Assembly: GCF_963678635.1 (NCBI RefSeq)
Contig: NC_087067.1
Location: forward strand, 43,561,829-43,625,828
Reading direction: 5' to 3'
From: Symsagittifera roscoffensis
Lineage: Eukaryota > Xenacoelomorpha > Acoela > Convolutidae
Length of the DNA: 64,000 bases
In this document: positions 27,001 to 42,000 of the stretch, piece after piece
Numbering within the stretch: the stretch's first letter is position 1
Layout: each line of letters begins with the position of its first letter
Program-made: the position numbers and the translations under genes
Notes under the pieces: generated by a model
What the model was told of the DNA's origin: nothing
Database searches by the model: none
The model's input: only the letters and a program-made list of their open reading frames with translations

Positions 27001-30000
27001 ACACTCAGTGATGTCCATTCAAGACACTGTAATAATTAATTTAAATTTTGATTCAAATTTCAATCTGAATTCGAAAAAAAGCCAAGTAAAATACAAGAAG
27101 AATGAGAAGATCGAATCCACATATGAAGCCCATAAAAAAAGCATGTCATACAATTTCAGACTATAAACATTGCATGGCTAGCATTTTTTCCCCTCAAAAA
27201 TAGCGTTTTCTTCTAGATTCACAAAAAATTTACAAAATTTAAAACAAAATCTGCGGATGTTCGAATTTGAAGCACCTAATGACGAGTAGACTAAGTTAAC
27301 ATCCCCTCCACCTAAAGCATTTTGGAGGGAGCATGTTAACGTGGTTTTCAGTAGGAACTATTTTCAGCCTATCAGCATCGAGCATTTAACTGGCAGCGCC
27401 TGGCAAAATTAATTCGAATTAAACGTTGGTGGAGGATCTTAACTTAGTCGATCTGGGAAGGGGGGATTAAAATTTGATCCTGTAATGGTATAATTGCTTT
27501 CGGAGACAAAAAAATCCAGAAATATGATAAGACTGTAAAAAAACTAGTCATACCATTTCAAACTATGATAACTGTGGGATTGGGATTTTTTCAAAAATTA
27601 CGTTTTTTACATTGGGAAAAAATGCTTTATTAGCTAAGTGTTCGGACGTTTAAACATGATACTTTATATGTGATGTACTAAAAACGGATTCTAGATACAT
27701 TCAACTACAAAAAAAATTGAGGCAACAATTTGTTTTCAAATGCTAGTCATACAATTTTATACTATGAAGATTAATTTAGTTCACGCCAGCACGATGGTTT
27801 TAAAAATTATTTTAGATGTTCTCTCATTGAAATTATACTTTGCTGTATCAAGGCAGATTTCCCTAGAAAAGCTTTTTTATAATCTTTGATGTATTCGTGC
27901 AAGTAAATCAGAGATTTAAATTCAATTCGAGTTTTCATGCTAATGATATTTTCTTGTCTTGTAATGAGACACGATGATTTGTTCCAAGATCGAAAAAAAC
28001 TCTTTTTATTGCGCAGTTCAGCTGCTTTTGCTTTTCAAACGAATTTATGAGCGACTCGTTGATACTATAGAAAAGTGAAGATGAGTAATCAAAAACACAA
28101 ATAACAAAGCATCGGAGAACTGTTTTCAAGAAAAGGTTTGGGTAGATTTTTTTTACATAATCAATTGTTTTTATGCAAGCTGCCATTTTTGTAAGACAAA
28201 TTTGATCTCACAGCTTAGTTCTTAACACAATATCAGAGCTTTGTTCTAAATACATTCTAAGAAAACAACAGAGGTCAGATATATTCCTAGTTAAAAGACA
28301 TCTGTTAGTCTTTTAATTGCTGAATTTCCAACAAATAACAATTCATCCTTATTGAGACCAATGTCAACTTTTTTTCAGCAAAATGAGATAAACTCAGTTT
28401 TTGAAGCGTTCAGCATGAGTTTATGGTTCTGAAACAATGCGGTTAATCTATTCAATAATTTTGAGTTCTGATAAAAACTTTTGAAGGGGAATAATTCAAC
28501 AGATCCAAAAATCCAAAATTGAGTTTTGATTACTAACAATTAAACCCACTTAGAAATGTTAAATAATAGAAAATTGAAACGTTTTGCTTGATAAAAAACA
28601 GTTTGGTAACTTCAATTTTTCATCTGAAAAAATATTAGGCGCAATTTTTGCTATGAACAATTTATACAGCTAATTTTAATCCCCATCACCTCGCATGAGC
28701 ATCAATTTTATGGGGTAACGAGTGGTTTTACAAGATCAGGTATGAACAGCACGTATGATCAACATGACTTAATTAGTTCGCATGACATCTTTCAAAACAA
28801 TAGGGCAAGGTAATCATTACGCGCTCAGTGATGATCTGAGATATCATCGAATTTGAAACTATTAGTATGAAACCTAAAGAGAATAAACATCTGAATTCAA
28901 ATGATCTGTTGAAGCGTATTAAAATGGTTCAGAAGCGATTCTAGATTTATTGCTGTCTCTTTACTATCAGTTGAGTTTAACCAACTGTCAGCATGTGTCT
29001 ACCATGATAGATTCTCATGATATTAATGAATCCTATCCATGAATTCGATGCTGTACATGTCAAATGCAATTTTGGTAAAAAACATACCAAAATGGGAACA
29101 CGTGAACGAAAAAATTTATCCCTACTGACATATCTTATTTCAATGCGTACTATCCTCGCTGATAACAAAAATGAATTCCAACTAAAATATAGGTAATTTA
29201 TCATTACCATCGGTTTCAAAAAAATCTTAGTAGCAAATCTCTTGCGTGGCACCGATCCTCAACAGTGGTGACCAGACTGGAAACTTGAAATGATTAACCC
29301 TAATAGCTCACTCGAATTTTCGAAACCTGAAGAGGCAAGGGCTTGGCTGATTGCTTTCCTCAGAGAAGAAAAGCGACAAGGGTGCAGACGGATCGAATCC
29401 CTCACACCTTCAAAGGAAGAACTTCTTCCTCGGTCAAAGTGGGGAGCAAGCAATCTTGAAGTTGAGGAGCCTTGTTTCGCCAAAAAAAACCTCATCAAGA
29501 TTACGTTCAATGAGGTCCACACTGTGGCTTGAGATTACTGCTGACCTAGAGAACATGAGGTCGTTGCTGACCGAGCCATGTTCCTATCAACAGTTCAGAA
29601 TCAAGGAAAGTCTGCCAGCTACTTTTTTTGAAGACTTTGTAATGCTGCTCGGTTTTTTAAGTTTTTAGAAAAAAAAACACCGCTGATGCGGAAGACGAGA
29701 TGCTACGAATGAACGTCATCTGGGACTTAGAATCGCACTCTAAACTCAAGTTACTTGAGGCAAATAGAGTTACAACAGATATAAATCCAACCGATATGAA
29801 ATATGTTTTACAGTTTAGCGATCAAGCACAGCATTTTACTGGGACTTTCAAGGTTGATATCAAAGAACAAATTGCTTACAATTCCAAGTCAACCTTCAGA
29901 AAACCAGGAAAAGTTAGTAAGACTTACAATGACAAGGAATCGGAATGTCGAAAAACTGCTAATGGGTACTCGCACGGTGATAAGTCTTGTCCGACAACAG

Positions 30001-33000
30001 TAAAAAAAAAGTAACTCATGTGGTAAGACAGGACACTTTGCAAAAAAGTGTTGAAGCAAGTTAAGCAACAACAACACAGGTAAGAGTAGATTTAATTATT
30101 ATGAGTGTAAACCATCATGTTGATGGGGTCAAATATCAAAGGGGGACTTAGAAAGCTCTGAGAACGGCACTTAAGTAGGAATAGTTTTGCATCAAGTCTC
30201 ATCGGCAGGGCCGCCGCATGGTAAAGTATCGTCATTGATGGCACTGAGGGGAAAATGCAAGTGGACGCCGGTGCTGATAGAACAATGATTTCCTCGGGCA
30301 TCTGGGAGAAGCTTGGAGGAACGAGTCTAGATGGAACTGCTCGGACTCTACAAGCAGACAATAGACACAAACTCTACTACAAACTCTACTTCAAAGAAAC
30401 AGCAAAATGTCACCTGATATATTGTGCGATCGAACAAGGGTTTCCGACTACTTGGACGCAATCTCTTTCCAACCCAGTATTCGATACATGGGCTTTCAGG
30501 GACATTGCCGACATTTAAGGGATACAAGGACCAGGTGAAACTGAAGCCCAACCACTTTTCTGCAAAGCACGCAAAATTCCATTGCCGATGCAAGAGGCAG
30601 TAAAAGCAACGCTATAGTACATGGTCAGAAGGGAGACCCCAAGCCAGTGCAGTCCGGAGAAAATAATGACGAATGCATCACCAGCCGTGCGGCAGAGAAA
30701 GAAAAATGGTGACCTCAAACTTTGTGCCGACTACAAAGTTCACTTCAATGGCAAAGTAATGGACAAAGACTAAGCATAACCCGACATGGTGTCAATTTGC
30801 AAAAATTTACATACCGCCAATTTTTTCGGCCATATTTATCTCTCATCAGACTTTTGCCATCAAATCGAATTTGATGATGAAGCGAAAGAAGTGTGCACAA
30901 TCAACACGAAACAGGAGCTGTTGAAGATGTGTCGACTACTTCAAGGGTTGAAGAACTCTTCTTCGATCTTTCAAAACTTCATCGAGAGCACACTCAAAGG
31001 AATCAATGGCGTGATAATCTTTCGTAACGACCTGCTTGTCTAGGGAAAATCATAGGAGCGATACAAAAAACGTACGACGGCAGACAATCGACGACTCAGA
31101 GAAAAGATTTTCACCCTCAATGAGACCAAATGAAACTCGAAACCACTCACAACTGTTTCGTTTTTAGGCTATTCAGTTTCAGCTGATCGAAAAAAGCCTG
31201 ATGATAGACTTGTTGAAAAGGTTTGGAGTACAAAGATACCCACGAACCACAAAGAACTTCAATCATTTTGTGGACTGGCAAATTTTTACGGGCGAATGAT
31301 TCCGAACTTTGCCACCATGATGCTCCCAATCAATGACTTACGGAGTCAAGAGTTCAAGCGTACAGACCGACACAACAAGTGCTTTCAGCGCAACCACTCC
31401 AACATAGAACGAGAGGCTCTGGCAACCGTAACTGTGGCACACGACTGAAAAAGTTCTCACTGGGCGCAAGTTCACTCTACAAACAGATCACAAACCCTTG
31501 CAGTACCTCTTTGCGCCATACGGAGAGATACCGAAAAAAGCAACAGCTAGAGAAACCATACGAGCTATTGCGCTGATCAGATTCGACTATAAGTTGAAGT
31601 ATGTGCCAGGAGAGCAGATCCCACATGCGGATGCTCTGACCAGGCTGCGTTTCGAGGACGAGACGCCAGAAGAGAAAAAAACTTTCTTTCAGAATGCCAT
31701 CTTTTTCGCAGATAATCAAGCTATACGACATCAAAAGCGACCTCAAATCGAATCGAACAAAGCGGTGATTGGAGACAATGCTTAGAAGCTGAGTCACACT
31801 TCAAGAAGGAAGCTGAAACATTGAAAATTCGAGAAGGCGTCAGCTACAGGGGCGTTGTGACTTGCAAACCGCCAAGGTTCAGAAGACAAGTTATGGACGA
31901 TGCCCACAAGACGCTTCCAGGAAGACAGGCAACGGAAACGGCTCTGAGAATGTTTGCTTGGTGGCCTGGCATGTCACAAGAAGTGGAAAGAATTGTCTAA
32001 AGATGCGATATCTGTCAAAAGAAAAAACCATCGCTTGGGAAAACAGTTTCCAAGTGGTCAGAAGCAGACGTATGGGAACGAGTTTATATGAACTGGGCCT
32101 ACATCAAAGAGAAAGCAATCATATTGGTGGTTGTTGATCGAAGCATTCTCGATCAATGGCAGAACTACCTTAACCGCCAAGAAATGACTGTCAACAGTCT
32201 TTGCAAGATTTGGAGAATCAAAAACTCTAAGTCTCTGAAGACGGATCCGAATTTGTCAGCGATGACTTCAAAACATTGTGCAAGTCTCAGGGAATTCACA
32301 TGGAATCGCCGCTCTACCACCCAAGAGCGAATGGACTGGCAGAAACAGCAGACTAGACTGTTTAACATCCCATGAAGACATGGGGAAACAATTCATGAGT
32401 CAATATTTCTTTGCGTTTCTCAAACGAGTACTATTGACGCATAGAAACACATGCAAGGCAAAGGTCAAAACAACAGCCGAACTTATTCTCGGACGAAAAA
32501 TCAGATAACCTACCATCATAGATTTTGACGTATGTGAAAAATTCCTCAAATCGAACAAAGACACATAGAAGCAGAGCCAGCAACTTTCATCAATCGACGT
32601 GGAGCCAACAGACCGTGGATCCAATCTAATGAATCAGAACGGACTGCTCTTGTAAGCGACAAGCAGATTGCGAGATGCAGTCAAGAGACCAGTATTACAA
32701 ATGGAACGAGTGACATTATCGATGACGAAACTGCAGTGGAACATGGAATCAAAGAACAGCCTTCAACAACTCCAGACGATCAACTTGAACTGGTCCCAGA
32801 CGAACCCAAACGATCTTCAAGATTCCGGAAACCAACGATACATTACGGAGACCCTATACCAACAGATCTTCTTAGAAAAGGAGTGATGATGTGATGATCT
32901 GAGAAATCATCGACGTTAAAACCTAAAAAGGATAAGTATCTGAATTTAACTGATCTGTTGAAGCGTATCAAATTGGCTCAGAAGCGATTCTATTTGTATT

Positions 33001-36000
33001 GCTGTCTCTTTATTATCAATTGAGTTTAACCAACGGTTGTCTGACGCCAACCGCCAAACATGATAGATTCTGTAGCTGACGCCAAACATGATAGATTCTT
33101 ATGATATTAATCAATCCAATCCATGATTGCGATGCTTTCTGCATGCAATGTATTTTTGGTAAGGATACCAAAAATGGGAACAACTGAACAAAAAAGATTT
33201 TTATCCCTAATGGCATATCTTGGTTTTATGTACACATTTCCCACTGATAACAACTATAAATACTAACTTAACTTTTACGAAGATTTTATTGAGATCGGTG
33301 TTCCCTTGCACCGATCCACAACAGGCTCTTTTTCGATTTCCCACCCACTCGTAAATTTCAAATTAGAACTGTTCTAAATTGTTTACACGGCATTTTGCAT
33401 TGAATAACTTTGTAAGAATTTGTTCACATGTTCACACGGACACGTTTTAAGACCCTTTGGGAGATTGGTTTGACCGGGAGCCCTCTATCACACTTGTACC
33501 GTCATGTTAAAAAGACGCTCATACATCGAATTTCAGAAAAAAAAAGGGGGAACTGGAAAAGAGCCAGGTACAAATATGATAGATGGGTCCCAAGAAAAAG
33601 CAAGTATGAAAAATGGGATTTTGGATCTACGTAACAATCATCCCCCTTCAAGAAAGGGGGGAGATTGTTAAGTAGATTACTTGCAACGATTTTTCGACCA
33701 ATCAGAATGCAGCAAAATTCGAATTTACATACAACTCTCTAGTGCGAATTTACTGTTTTTATTTACAGGGGTGGAGATTCTTTAGTAGATACAATAGGGG
33801 GGAGATTGTTAAGTAGATCATGCATTTTTTGTGAAAAAAAAATTTTCTTCAGGGACCCATCTTAATGTTTCGGTACATACTTGTTCAAAGAGCCAATTTA
33901 GGCGTTAAAACTCGCCGGTGGGGGAGAGCCAGTTACACCATAAAATTTATGCTTATGTGAGGTGTTGGGAGAGGAAATCTGAAGTCCCCATTTTCGCAAT
34001 TCGGCCTGTAGTCCTGTCGGCGGCTCTTTTGGAACTTTTCCCCCACCTGTCAATTTTCATTTTGAAAAACCATTTCAATTTTGGGCTCTTTTCCAGTCCC
34101 CCCCCCCTTTGAATTTCAATTTTGAAAAGTCTATTTAAGGTAGTCATAAAGCAATGAAATTTTGCGTGGTGAACAAGTCGACAATTCTGAACAGATTTGT
34201 TCTTGATACTTTAAATGGTAACATCACGCATTTAGCCGTAATAACACGTAAAACAAACATAATACTCGGTATATTGAAAGGGGGGGGGACTGGAAAACTG
34301 TCGATTTGTTCACCACGCCAAATTTCATTGCATTGTGACAACATTAAATAGACTTTTCAAAATTGAATTCGAAAGGGGGGAACTGGAAAAGAGCCGAATT
34401 ACCAGTCAATTTTATCGTTCGGAATTCTTCCGGAGTAAATCATGTTGCTGGTTCCAACGGTTACTTACATTGATCGCGTTGAATGGCTGGCATTGCAAAT
34501 TCAATGCAATAATACCATTGTAATTAGAACTGTTCATTCAAACACCATCTCAGTACACACCATGGTTCCATAGCTCAGTCGGTTAGAGCATCGTGCTAAT
34601 AACGCGAGGGTCGAGAGTTCGAGCCTCTCTGGGACCAACTTTATATTTCAAATAGTAATTTTCTCTATTTCTTGCAGTGTGTAAAACATTTTGTGGATTG
34701 GAATTTTTTTTTGCGGTGAACAAATCGACAATTCTGAGCAGATTTGTTCTTCATACTTTACAGCGTAACATCACGCATTTAGCCGTAATAGGATGAAGTT
34801 AACGTGTTTAGGGGGGAGGATGTTAACTTGGTCCCCGTAATAACACGTAAAACAAACATAAAACTCGGTGTAGTGGGTGGGTTTACAAGGTTGATTATGA
34901 AGACTAAATATGTTTGTCCTGGCCTAATTAGTCCGCAAGTCAATTTTCATAACAATCAAATGGTGGGAACAGTAAATTTCTTTGCAAAAAATTGCAGGTG
35001 GGAGAAAGAACCATTTAGAGGTTGGTCAAAGCTCAAGGGTACTTGGCATGGTGAACGGAAACTAACTATTACGAACAAATTTGGGCTCCAAGAGAATAAG
35101 GCACCAAGGGCTCTGAAATCGTTTTCCGATTCAAACAACTTTTGTGTTTTGTTACTTGATAAAACCTCCCCCCTAACCATTTTAAGGTGAAATTATTTTT
35201 TAAAATGCCAAGATAGAGTTTTGATGACAAATAAGTCGACCCAACTATGGTTGTTAAACTGTAAAAAAGGTTGAAGCGAGCATATTTCTTGTTATAGACA
35301 AGATAGTAGAAACTATTACTTATCCGAACAGTTACTGACCCAATATATTTCGCGAGATTTTGGAAATGAATAGTTTATCCACAAATTAGTTTTTAAATTA
35401 CAACATGCGAAGTGCATGCGGGACCTGTCTATCATAGTTGCTTTCGTTGGACCACTTTATCATAGTACTAAACCCCCTTTGATTTTTTCTGAAAATCATT
35501 TTATGAAAGCCTATTTATAATGACTTTATAAAACCTTAACTGCAAAAAAACGTGCCAGCATGAACAAACTTTCACAACAGTTTTCGCATGCAAACGCTAC
35601 TGTATGAACAATTTTATACAATTTCTTTCGTATTTTTGGAGGGTAGTAGGATACTGGATTTGAAACTGAATTTGTTTACATACCTTAGATTGTAACTTAA
35701 CCCGTTTAGCCATAATTAATTACACGTAGGTTTTTTTTTACTCTTTCCACACCCCCACCTCGCACGCGCATCCTTTTAGCGGTACTATGATACTTGAGAG
35801 AAGGGGGAAAAGTGCGATAGGGAGGTCATAGAAACTAAACGGGTTGTTTATGTAAATAGAGTGCCTCAAACTTGTTCAATTTTGTTCTTGGATGATTTCA
35901 GTTAAAATATCGAAGTTTGCGCGAATGAGACATGTTAATTACGTCTGTGAAAAAGTTTTAAAACGACCAACTGAGCATTTTGATTTAGCTAGTTGTGGTA

Positions 36001-39000
36001 TTTGCCTAAATTAGCGTGACCCCTCTCTCACATTCGGGACCCCTCTCTCACATTCTGTTTTTAAAAGGACCTAGTTTTTTTTTTGAAAATATGGCCTCCT
36101 CAAAAAAGTTGAATATCCGCCCTGTATCGTGTAGGTTCGTGATCCTACTAGTTTTTCGCAAATTTCAGATTTCAATTAAGATTTACCTTCCTTAAGGAAT
36201 ACATGCAGTATAGCGAAGTTTAAAGAGCACTACGTAGCTTGGTATTGACTAATCAATACGATAATTAGACAAGCAAACAAATGACTAATATCGAAAAATT
36301 TCGAATCTTGAAAGAATTAGTTCCTCCTCTCGCAAAATTTTTGAGATGGCAAAAATTTATTCTACCCAAGCCTCCCCCTCCCCCAAATGGAAACTGAGGA
36401 AGCTAACTTAACGAAACTCTTAACAAAAACTGGGACAGCTGCCGAGTTCAACTGTGATTTAAGAGAAATAATTAAAGTGGACTTGACAAACATTGGGTTC
36501 AGCTCAGCTTGGCGAATGAGCTATCGAAAGAAACCAAATCAGACTAAAGAAAAGTAGTCCCAGAGAAAATTGGCAGTAGTAGGGATGTATCATGGGAAAT
36601 AGGTCTCCTAAATAACATGAACAGACAGGATATTTACTTAGCTCCCCAGAGGTAATTTTTTTGGCAGAATTTGACCCCTTATAGGCGAATTATTTCCCCC
36701 TGATAGCTAAACGATCGGGATTGGAATACAGTATGGCTGTAAACTTAAGATGCTTGGAATGAATTAACGACCCATAAAAACGTTCTTCCCCCAAAGGGAG
36801 GTCGGAACGTTAAATAAAAACCTTGGGAGCCTTGTTAATTAAACACAACTTGGTTTGGAGGTAAAATTGGACTTGATGTTTGCACAACTCAGTTAGAGAT
36901 ACCTAATATGAACTTGCAATTTCGGACTAGTGTCGTCAGAGGAAGAATTTAGCTAAGATGTTGCAAAAGGGGTACCGAACTAAAAGTCAGGACTTGTAGG
37001 GACGACCATAACTGTAACTTAAACTAAAACTCAATTAGATAAACATAGCTTTGGAGAATCAAAAACTCTAAGTCTCTGAAGACGGATCCGAATTTGTCAG
37101 CGATGACTTCAAAACATTGTGCAAGTCTCAGGGAATTCACATGGAATCGCCGCTCTACCACCCAAGAGCGAATGGACTGGCAGAAACAGCAGACTAGACT
37201 GTTTAACATCCCATGAAGACATGGGGAAACAATTCATGAGTCAATATTTCTTTGCGTTTCTCAAACGAGTACTATTGACGCATAGAAACACATGCAAGGC
37301 AAAGGTCAAAACAACAGCCGAACTTATTCTCGGACGAAAAATCAGATAACCTACCATCATAGATTTTGACGTATGTGAAAAATTCCTCAAATCGAACAAA
37401 GACACATAGAAGCAGAGCCAGCAACTTTCATCAATCGACGTGGAGCCAACAGACCGTGGATCCAATCTAATGAATCAGAACGGACTGCTCTTGTAAGCGA
37501 CAAGCAGATTGCGAGATGCAGTCAAGAGACCAGTACTACAAATGGAACGAGTGACATTATCGATGACGAAACTGCAGTGCAACATGGAATCAAAGAACAG
37601 CCTTCAACAACTCCAGACGATCAACTTGAACTGGTCCCAGACGAACCCAAACGATCTTCAAGATTCCGGAAACCAACGATACATTACGGAGACCCTATAC
37701 CAACAGATCTTCTTAGAAAAGGAGTGATGATGTGATGATCTGAGAAATCATCGACGTTAAAACCTAAAAAGGATAAGTATCTGAATTTAACTGATCTGTT
37801 GAAGCGTATCAAATTGGCTCAGAAGCGATTCTATTTGTATTGCTGTCTCTTTATTATCAATTGAGTTTAACCAACGGTTGTCTGACGCCAACCGCCAAAC
37901 ATGATAGATTCTGTAGCTGACGCCAAACATGATAGATTCTTATGATATTAATCAATCCAATCCATGATTGCGATGCTTTCTGCATGCAATGTATTTTTGG
38001 TAAGGATACCAAAAATGGGAACAACTGAACAAAAAAGATTTTTATCCCTAATGGCATATCTTGGTTTTATGTACACATTTCCCACTGATAACAACTATAA
38101 ATACTAACTTAACTTTTACGAAGATTTTATTGAGATCGGTGTTCCCTTGCACCGATCCACAACAGGCTCTTTTTCGATTTCCCACCCACTCGTAAATTTC
38201 AAATTAGAACTGTTCTAAATTGTTTACACGGCATTTTGCATTGAATAACTTTGTAAGAATTTGTTCACATGTTCACACGGACACGTTTTAAGACCCTTTG
38301 GGAGATTGGTTTGACCGGGAGCCCTCTATCACACTTGTACCGTCATGTTAAAAAGACGCTCATACATCGAATTTCAGAAAAAAAAGGGGGAACTGGAAAA
38401 GAGCCAGGTACAAATATGATAGATGGGTCCCAAGAAAAAGCAAGTATGAAAAATGGGATTTTGGATCTACGTAACAATCATCCCCCTTCAAGAAAGGGGG
38501 GAGATTGTTAAGTAGATTACTTGCAACGATTTTTCGACCAATCAGAATGCAGCAAAATTCGAATTTACATACAACTCTCTAGTGCGAATTTACTGTTTTT
38601 ATTTACAGGGGTGGAGATTCTTTAGTAGATACAATAGGGGGGAGATTGTTAAGTAGATCATGCATTTTTTGTGAAAAAAAAATTTTCTTCAGGGACCCAT
38701 CTTAATGTTTCGGACCATACTTGTTCAAAGAGCCAATTTAGGCGTTAAAACTCGCCGGTGGGGGAGAGCCAGTTACACCATAAAATTTATGCTTATGTGA
38801 GGTGTTGGGAGAGGAAATCTGAAGTCCCCATTTTCGCAATTCGGCCTGTAGTCCTGTCGGCGGCTCTTTTGGAACTTTTCCCCCACCTGTCAATTTTCAT
38901 TTTGAAAAACCATTTCAATTTTGGGCTCTTTTCCAGTCCCCCCCCCCCTTTGAATTTCAATTTTGAAAAGTCTATTTAAGGTAGTCATAAAGCAATGAAA

Positions 39001-42000
39001 TTTTGCGTGGTGAACAAGTCGACAATTCTGAACAGATTTGTTCTTGATACTTTAAATGGTAACATCACGCATTTAGCCGTAATAACACGTAAAACAAACA
39101 TAATACTCGGTATATTGAAAGGGGGGGGGGGGGGGACTGGAAAACTGTCGATTTGTTCACCACGCCAAATTTCATTGCATTGTGACAACATTAAATAGAC
39201 TTTTCAAAATTGAATTCGAAAGGGGGGAACTGGAAAAGAGCCGAATTACCAGTCAATTTTATCGTTCGGAATTCTTCCGGAGTAAATCATGTTGCTGGTT
39301 CCAACGGTTACTTACATTGATCGCGTTGAATGGCTGGCATTGCAAATTCAATGCAATAATACCATTGTAATTAGAACTGTTCATTCAAACACCATCTCAG
39401 TACACACCATGGTTCCATAGCTCAGTCGGTTAGAGCATCGTGCTAATAACGCGAGGGTCGAGAGTTCGAGCCTCTCTGGGACCAACTTTATATTTCAAAT
39501 AGTAATTTTCTCTATTTCTTGCAGTGTGTAAAACATTTTGTGGATTGGAATTTTTTTTTGCGGTGAACAAATCGACAATTCTGAGCAGATTTGTTCTTCA
39601 TACTTTACAGCGTAACATCACGCATTTAGCCGTAATAGGATGAAGTTAACGTGTTTAGGGGGGAGGATGTTAACTTGGTCCCCGTAATAACACGTAAAAC
39701 AAACATAAAACTCGGTGTAGTGGGTGGGTTTACAAGGTTGATTATGAAGACTAAATATGTTTGTCATGGCCTAATTGCCTTATTGAAAATGAACATCCAG
39801 TGTTTGATATTTTGCTATGAAACTTTCAAAGAAATAGTTTGGCAATTTCAGAAAACTAGCAACATTAACTGCATGATCCCTGTTCAAACCAGTCGGACTA
39901 TGAAATATACTCGGCAAAATTCTAGATTCACCCCTCATCAGAAGGTTGACGGTTCGAAGCGATGCATGTTCTGAACTCATTAATAGTCGCAAGGAAACAC
40001 CAGACTTGGCCCAAAAAAACCTCAAAAATATATTTCGCGAGATTTTGGAAATGAATAGTTTATCCACAAATTAGTTTTTAAATTACAACATGCGAAGTGC
40101 ATGCGGGACCTGTCTATCATAGTTGCTTTCGTTGGACCACTTTATCATAAAACTAAACCCCCTTTGATTTTTTCTGAAAATCATTTTATGAAAGCCTATT
40201 TATAATGACTTTATAAAACCTTAACTGCAAAAAAACGTGCCAGCATGAACAAACTTTCACAACAGTTTTCGCATGCAAACGCTACTGTATGAACAATTTT
40301 ATACAATTTCTTTCGTATTTTTGGAGGGTAGTAGGATACTGGATTTGAAACTGAATTTGTTTACATACCTTAGATTGTAACTTAACCCGTTTAGCCATAA
40401 TTAATTACACGTAGGTTTTTTTTTACTCTTTCCACACCCCCACCTCGCACGCGCATCCTTTTAGCGGTACTATGATACTTGAGAGAAGGGGGAAAAGTGC
40501 GATAGGGAGGTCATAGAAACTAAACGGGTTGTTTATGTAAATAGAGTGCCTCAAACTTGTTCAATTTTGTTCTTGGATGATTTCAGTTAAAATATCGAAG
40601 TTTGCGCGAATGAGACATGTTAATTACGTCTGTGAAACAGTTTTAAAACGACCAACTGAGCATTTTGATTTAGCTAGTTGTGGTATTTGCCTAAATTAGC
40701 GTGACCCCTCTCTCACATTCGGGACCCCTCTCTCACATTCTGTTTTTAAAAGGACCTAGTTTTTTTTTTGAAAATATGGCCTCCTCAAAAAAGTTGAATA
40801 TCCGCCCTGTATCGTGTAGGTTCGTGATCCTACTAGTTTTTCGCAAATTTCAGATTTCAATTAAGATTTACCTTCCTTAAGGAATACATGCAGTATAGCG
40901 AAGTTTAAAGAGCACTACGTAGCTTGGTATTGACTAATCAATACGATAATTAGACAAGCAAACAAATGACTAATATCGAAAAATTTCGAATCTTGAAAGA
41001 ATTAGTTCCTCCTCTCGCAAAATTTTTGAGATGGCAAAAATTTATTCTACCCAAGCCTCCCCCCTCCCCCAAATGGAAACTGAGGAAGCTAACTTAACGA
41101 AACTCTTAACGAAAACTGGGACAGCTGCCGAGTTCAACTGTGATTTAAGAGAAATAATTAAAGTGGACTTGACAAACATTGGGTTCAGCTCAGCTTGGCG
41201 AATGAGCTATCGAAAGAAACCAAATCAGACTAAAGAAAAGTAGTCCCAGAGAAAATTGGCAGTAGTAGGGATGTATCATGGGAAATAGGTCTCCTAAATA
41301 ACATGAACAGACAGGATATTTACTTAGCTCCCCAGAGGTAATTTTTTTGGCAGAATTTGACCCCTTATAGGCGAATTATTTCCCCCTGATAGCTAAACGA
41401 TCGGGATTGGAATACAGTATGGCTGTAAATTTAAGATGCTTGGAATGAATTAACGACCCATAAAAAAGTTCTTCCCCCAAAGGGAGGTCGGAACGTTAAA
41501 TAAAAACCTTGGGAGCCTTGTTAATTAAACACAACTTGGTTTGGAGGTAAAATTGGACTTGATGTTTGCACAACTCAGTTAGAGATACCTAATATGAACT
41601 TGCAATTTCGGACTAGTGTCGTCAGAGGAAGAATTTAGCTAAGATGTTGCAAAAGGGGTACCGAACTAAAAGTCAGGACTTGTAGGGACGACCATAACTG
41701 TAACTTAAACTAAAACTCAATTAGATAAACATAGCGAAAATGTTACGGGTAGCCTATCCCTAGGCAAAACAATAGTGCTGGGAGAGCGCATGGTTGGTTC
41801 TCATTGTTAGTTGGAGAACAAAATTAGCTACTGGTGAGAGTAGTTTTAAGTTCTCGTAGCTAGTTAGAGAACAGTTCGACAGAGATTCTCCCAAGTGAGT
41901 GTGAATTCATCAGGTTAGTGATTTCTCAAGAGTGAGAGATAGTTGATTGAGCTATCGAAGATAGCAAAAGTGCAGTAAGTTAGTTAGTGTTAACGGGAAG

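Larger units (their letters stand above)
32209..34929 (+). repeat. Tandem duplication block A, proximal copy
   Basis: This 2.7-kb block contains the tail of the Ty3/gypsy integrase, the 3' LTR, three MITE-like pieces and a tRNA-Ile gene. It recurs almost unchanged at 37050-39776. The left breakpoint is inside the integrase gene, joined in the distal copy to TAAACATAGC. The differences I saw are mainly in C/G homopolymers plus a few substitutions. Confidence 0.92.

Noticed and set aside
29265-32891. Active retrotransposon
   Set aside because: Every pol domain is broken by stops or frame changes, active-site motifs are altered, and the LTRs have diverged from each other.
34804-35190. 128-codon plus-strand frame
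   Set aside because: Its first half is MITE-derived and duplicated, while the second half is single-copy. The frame is accidental.
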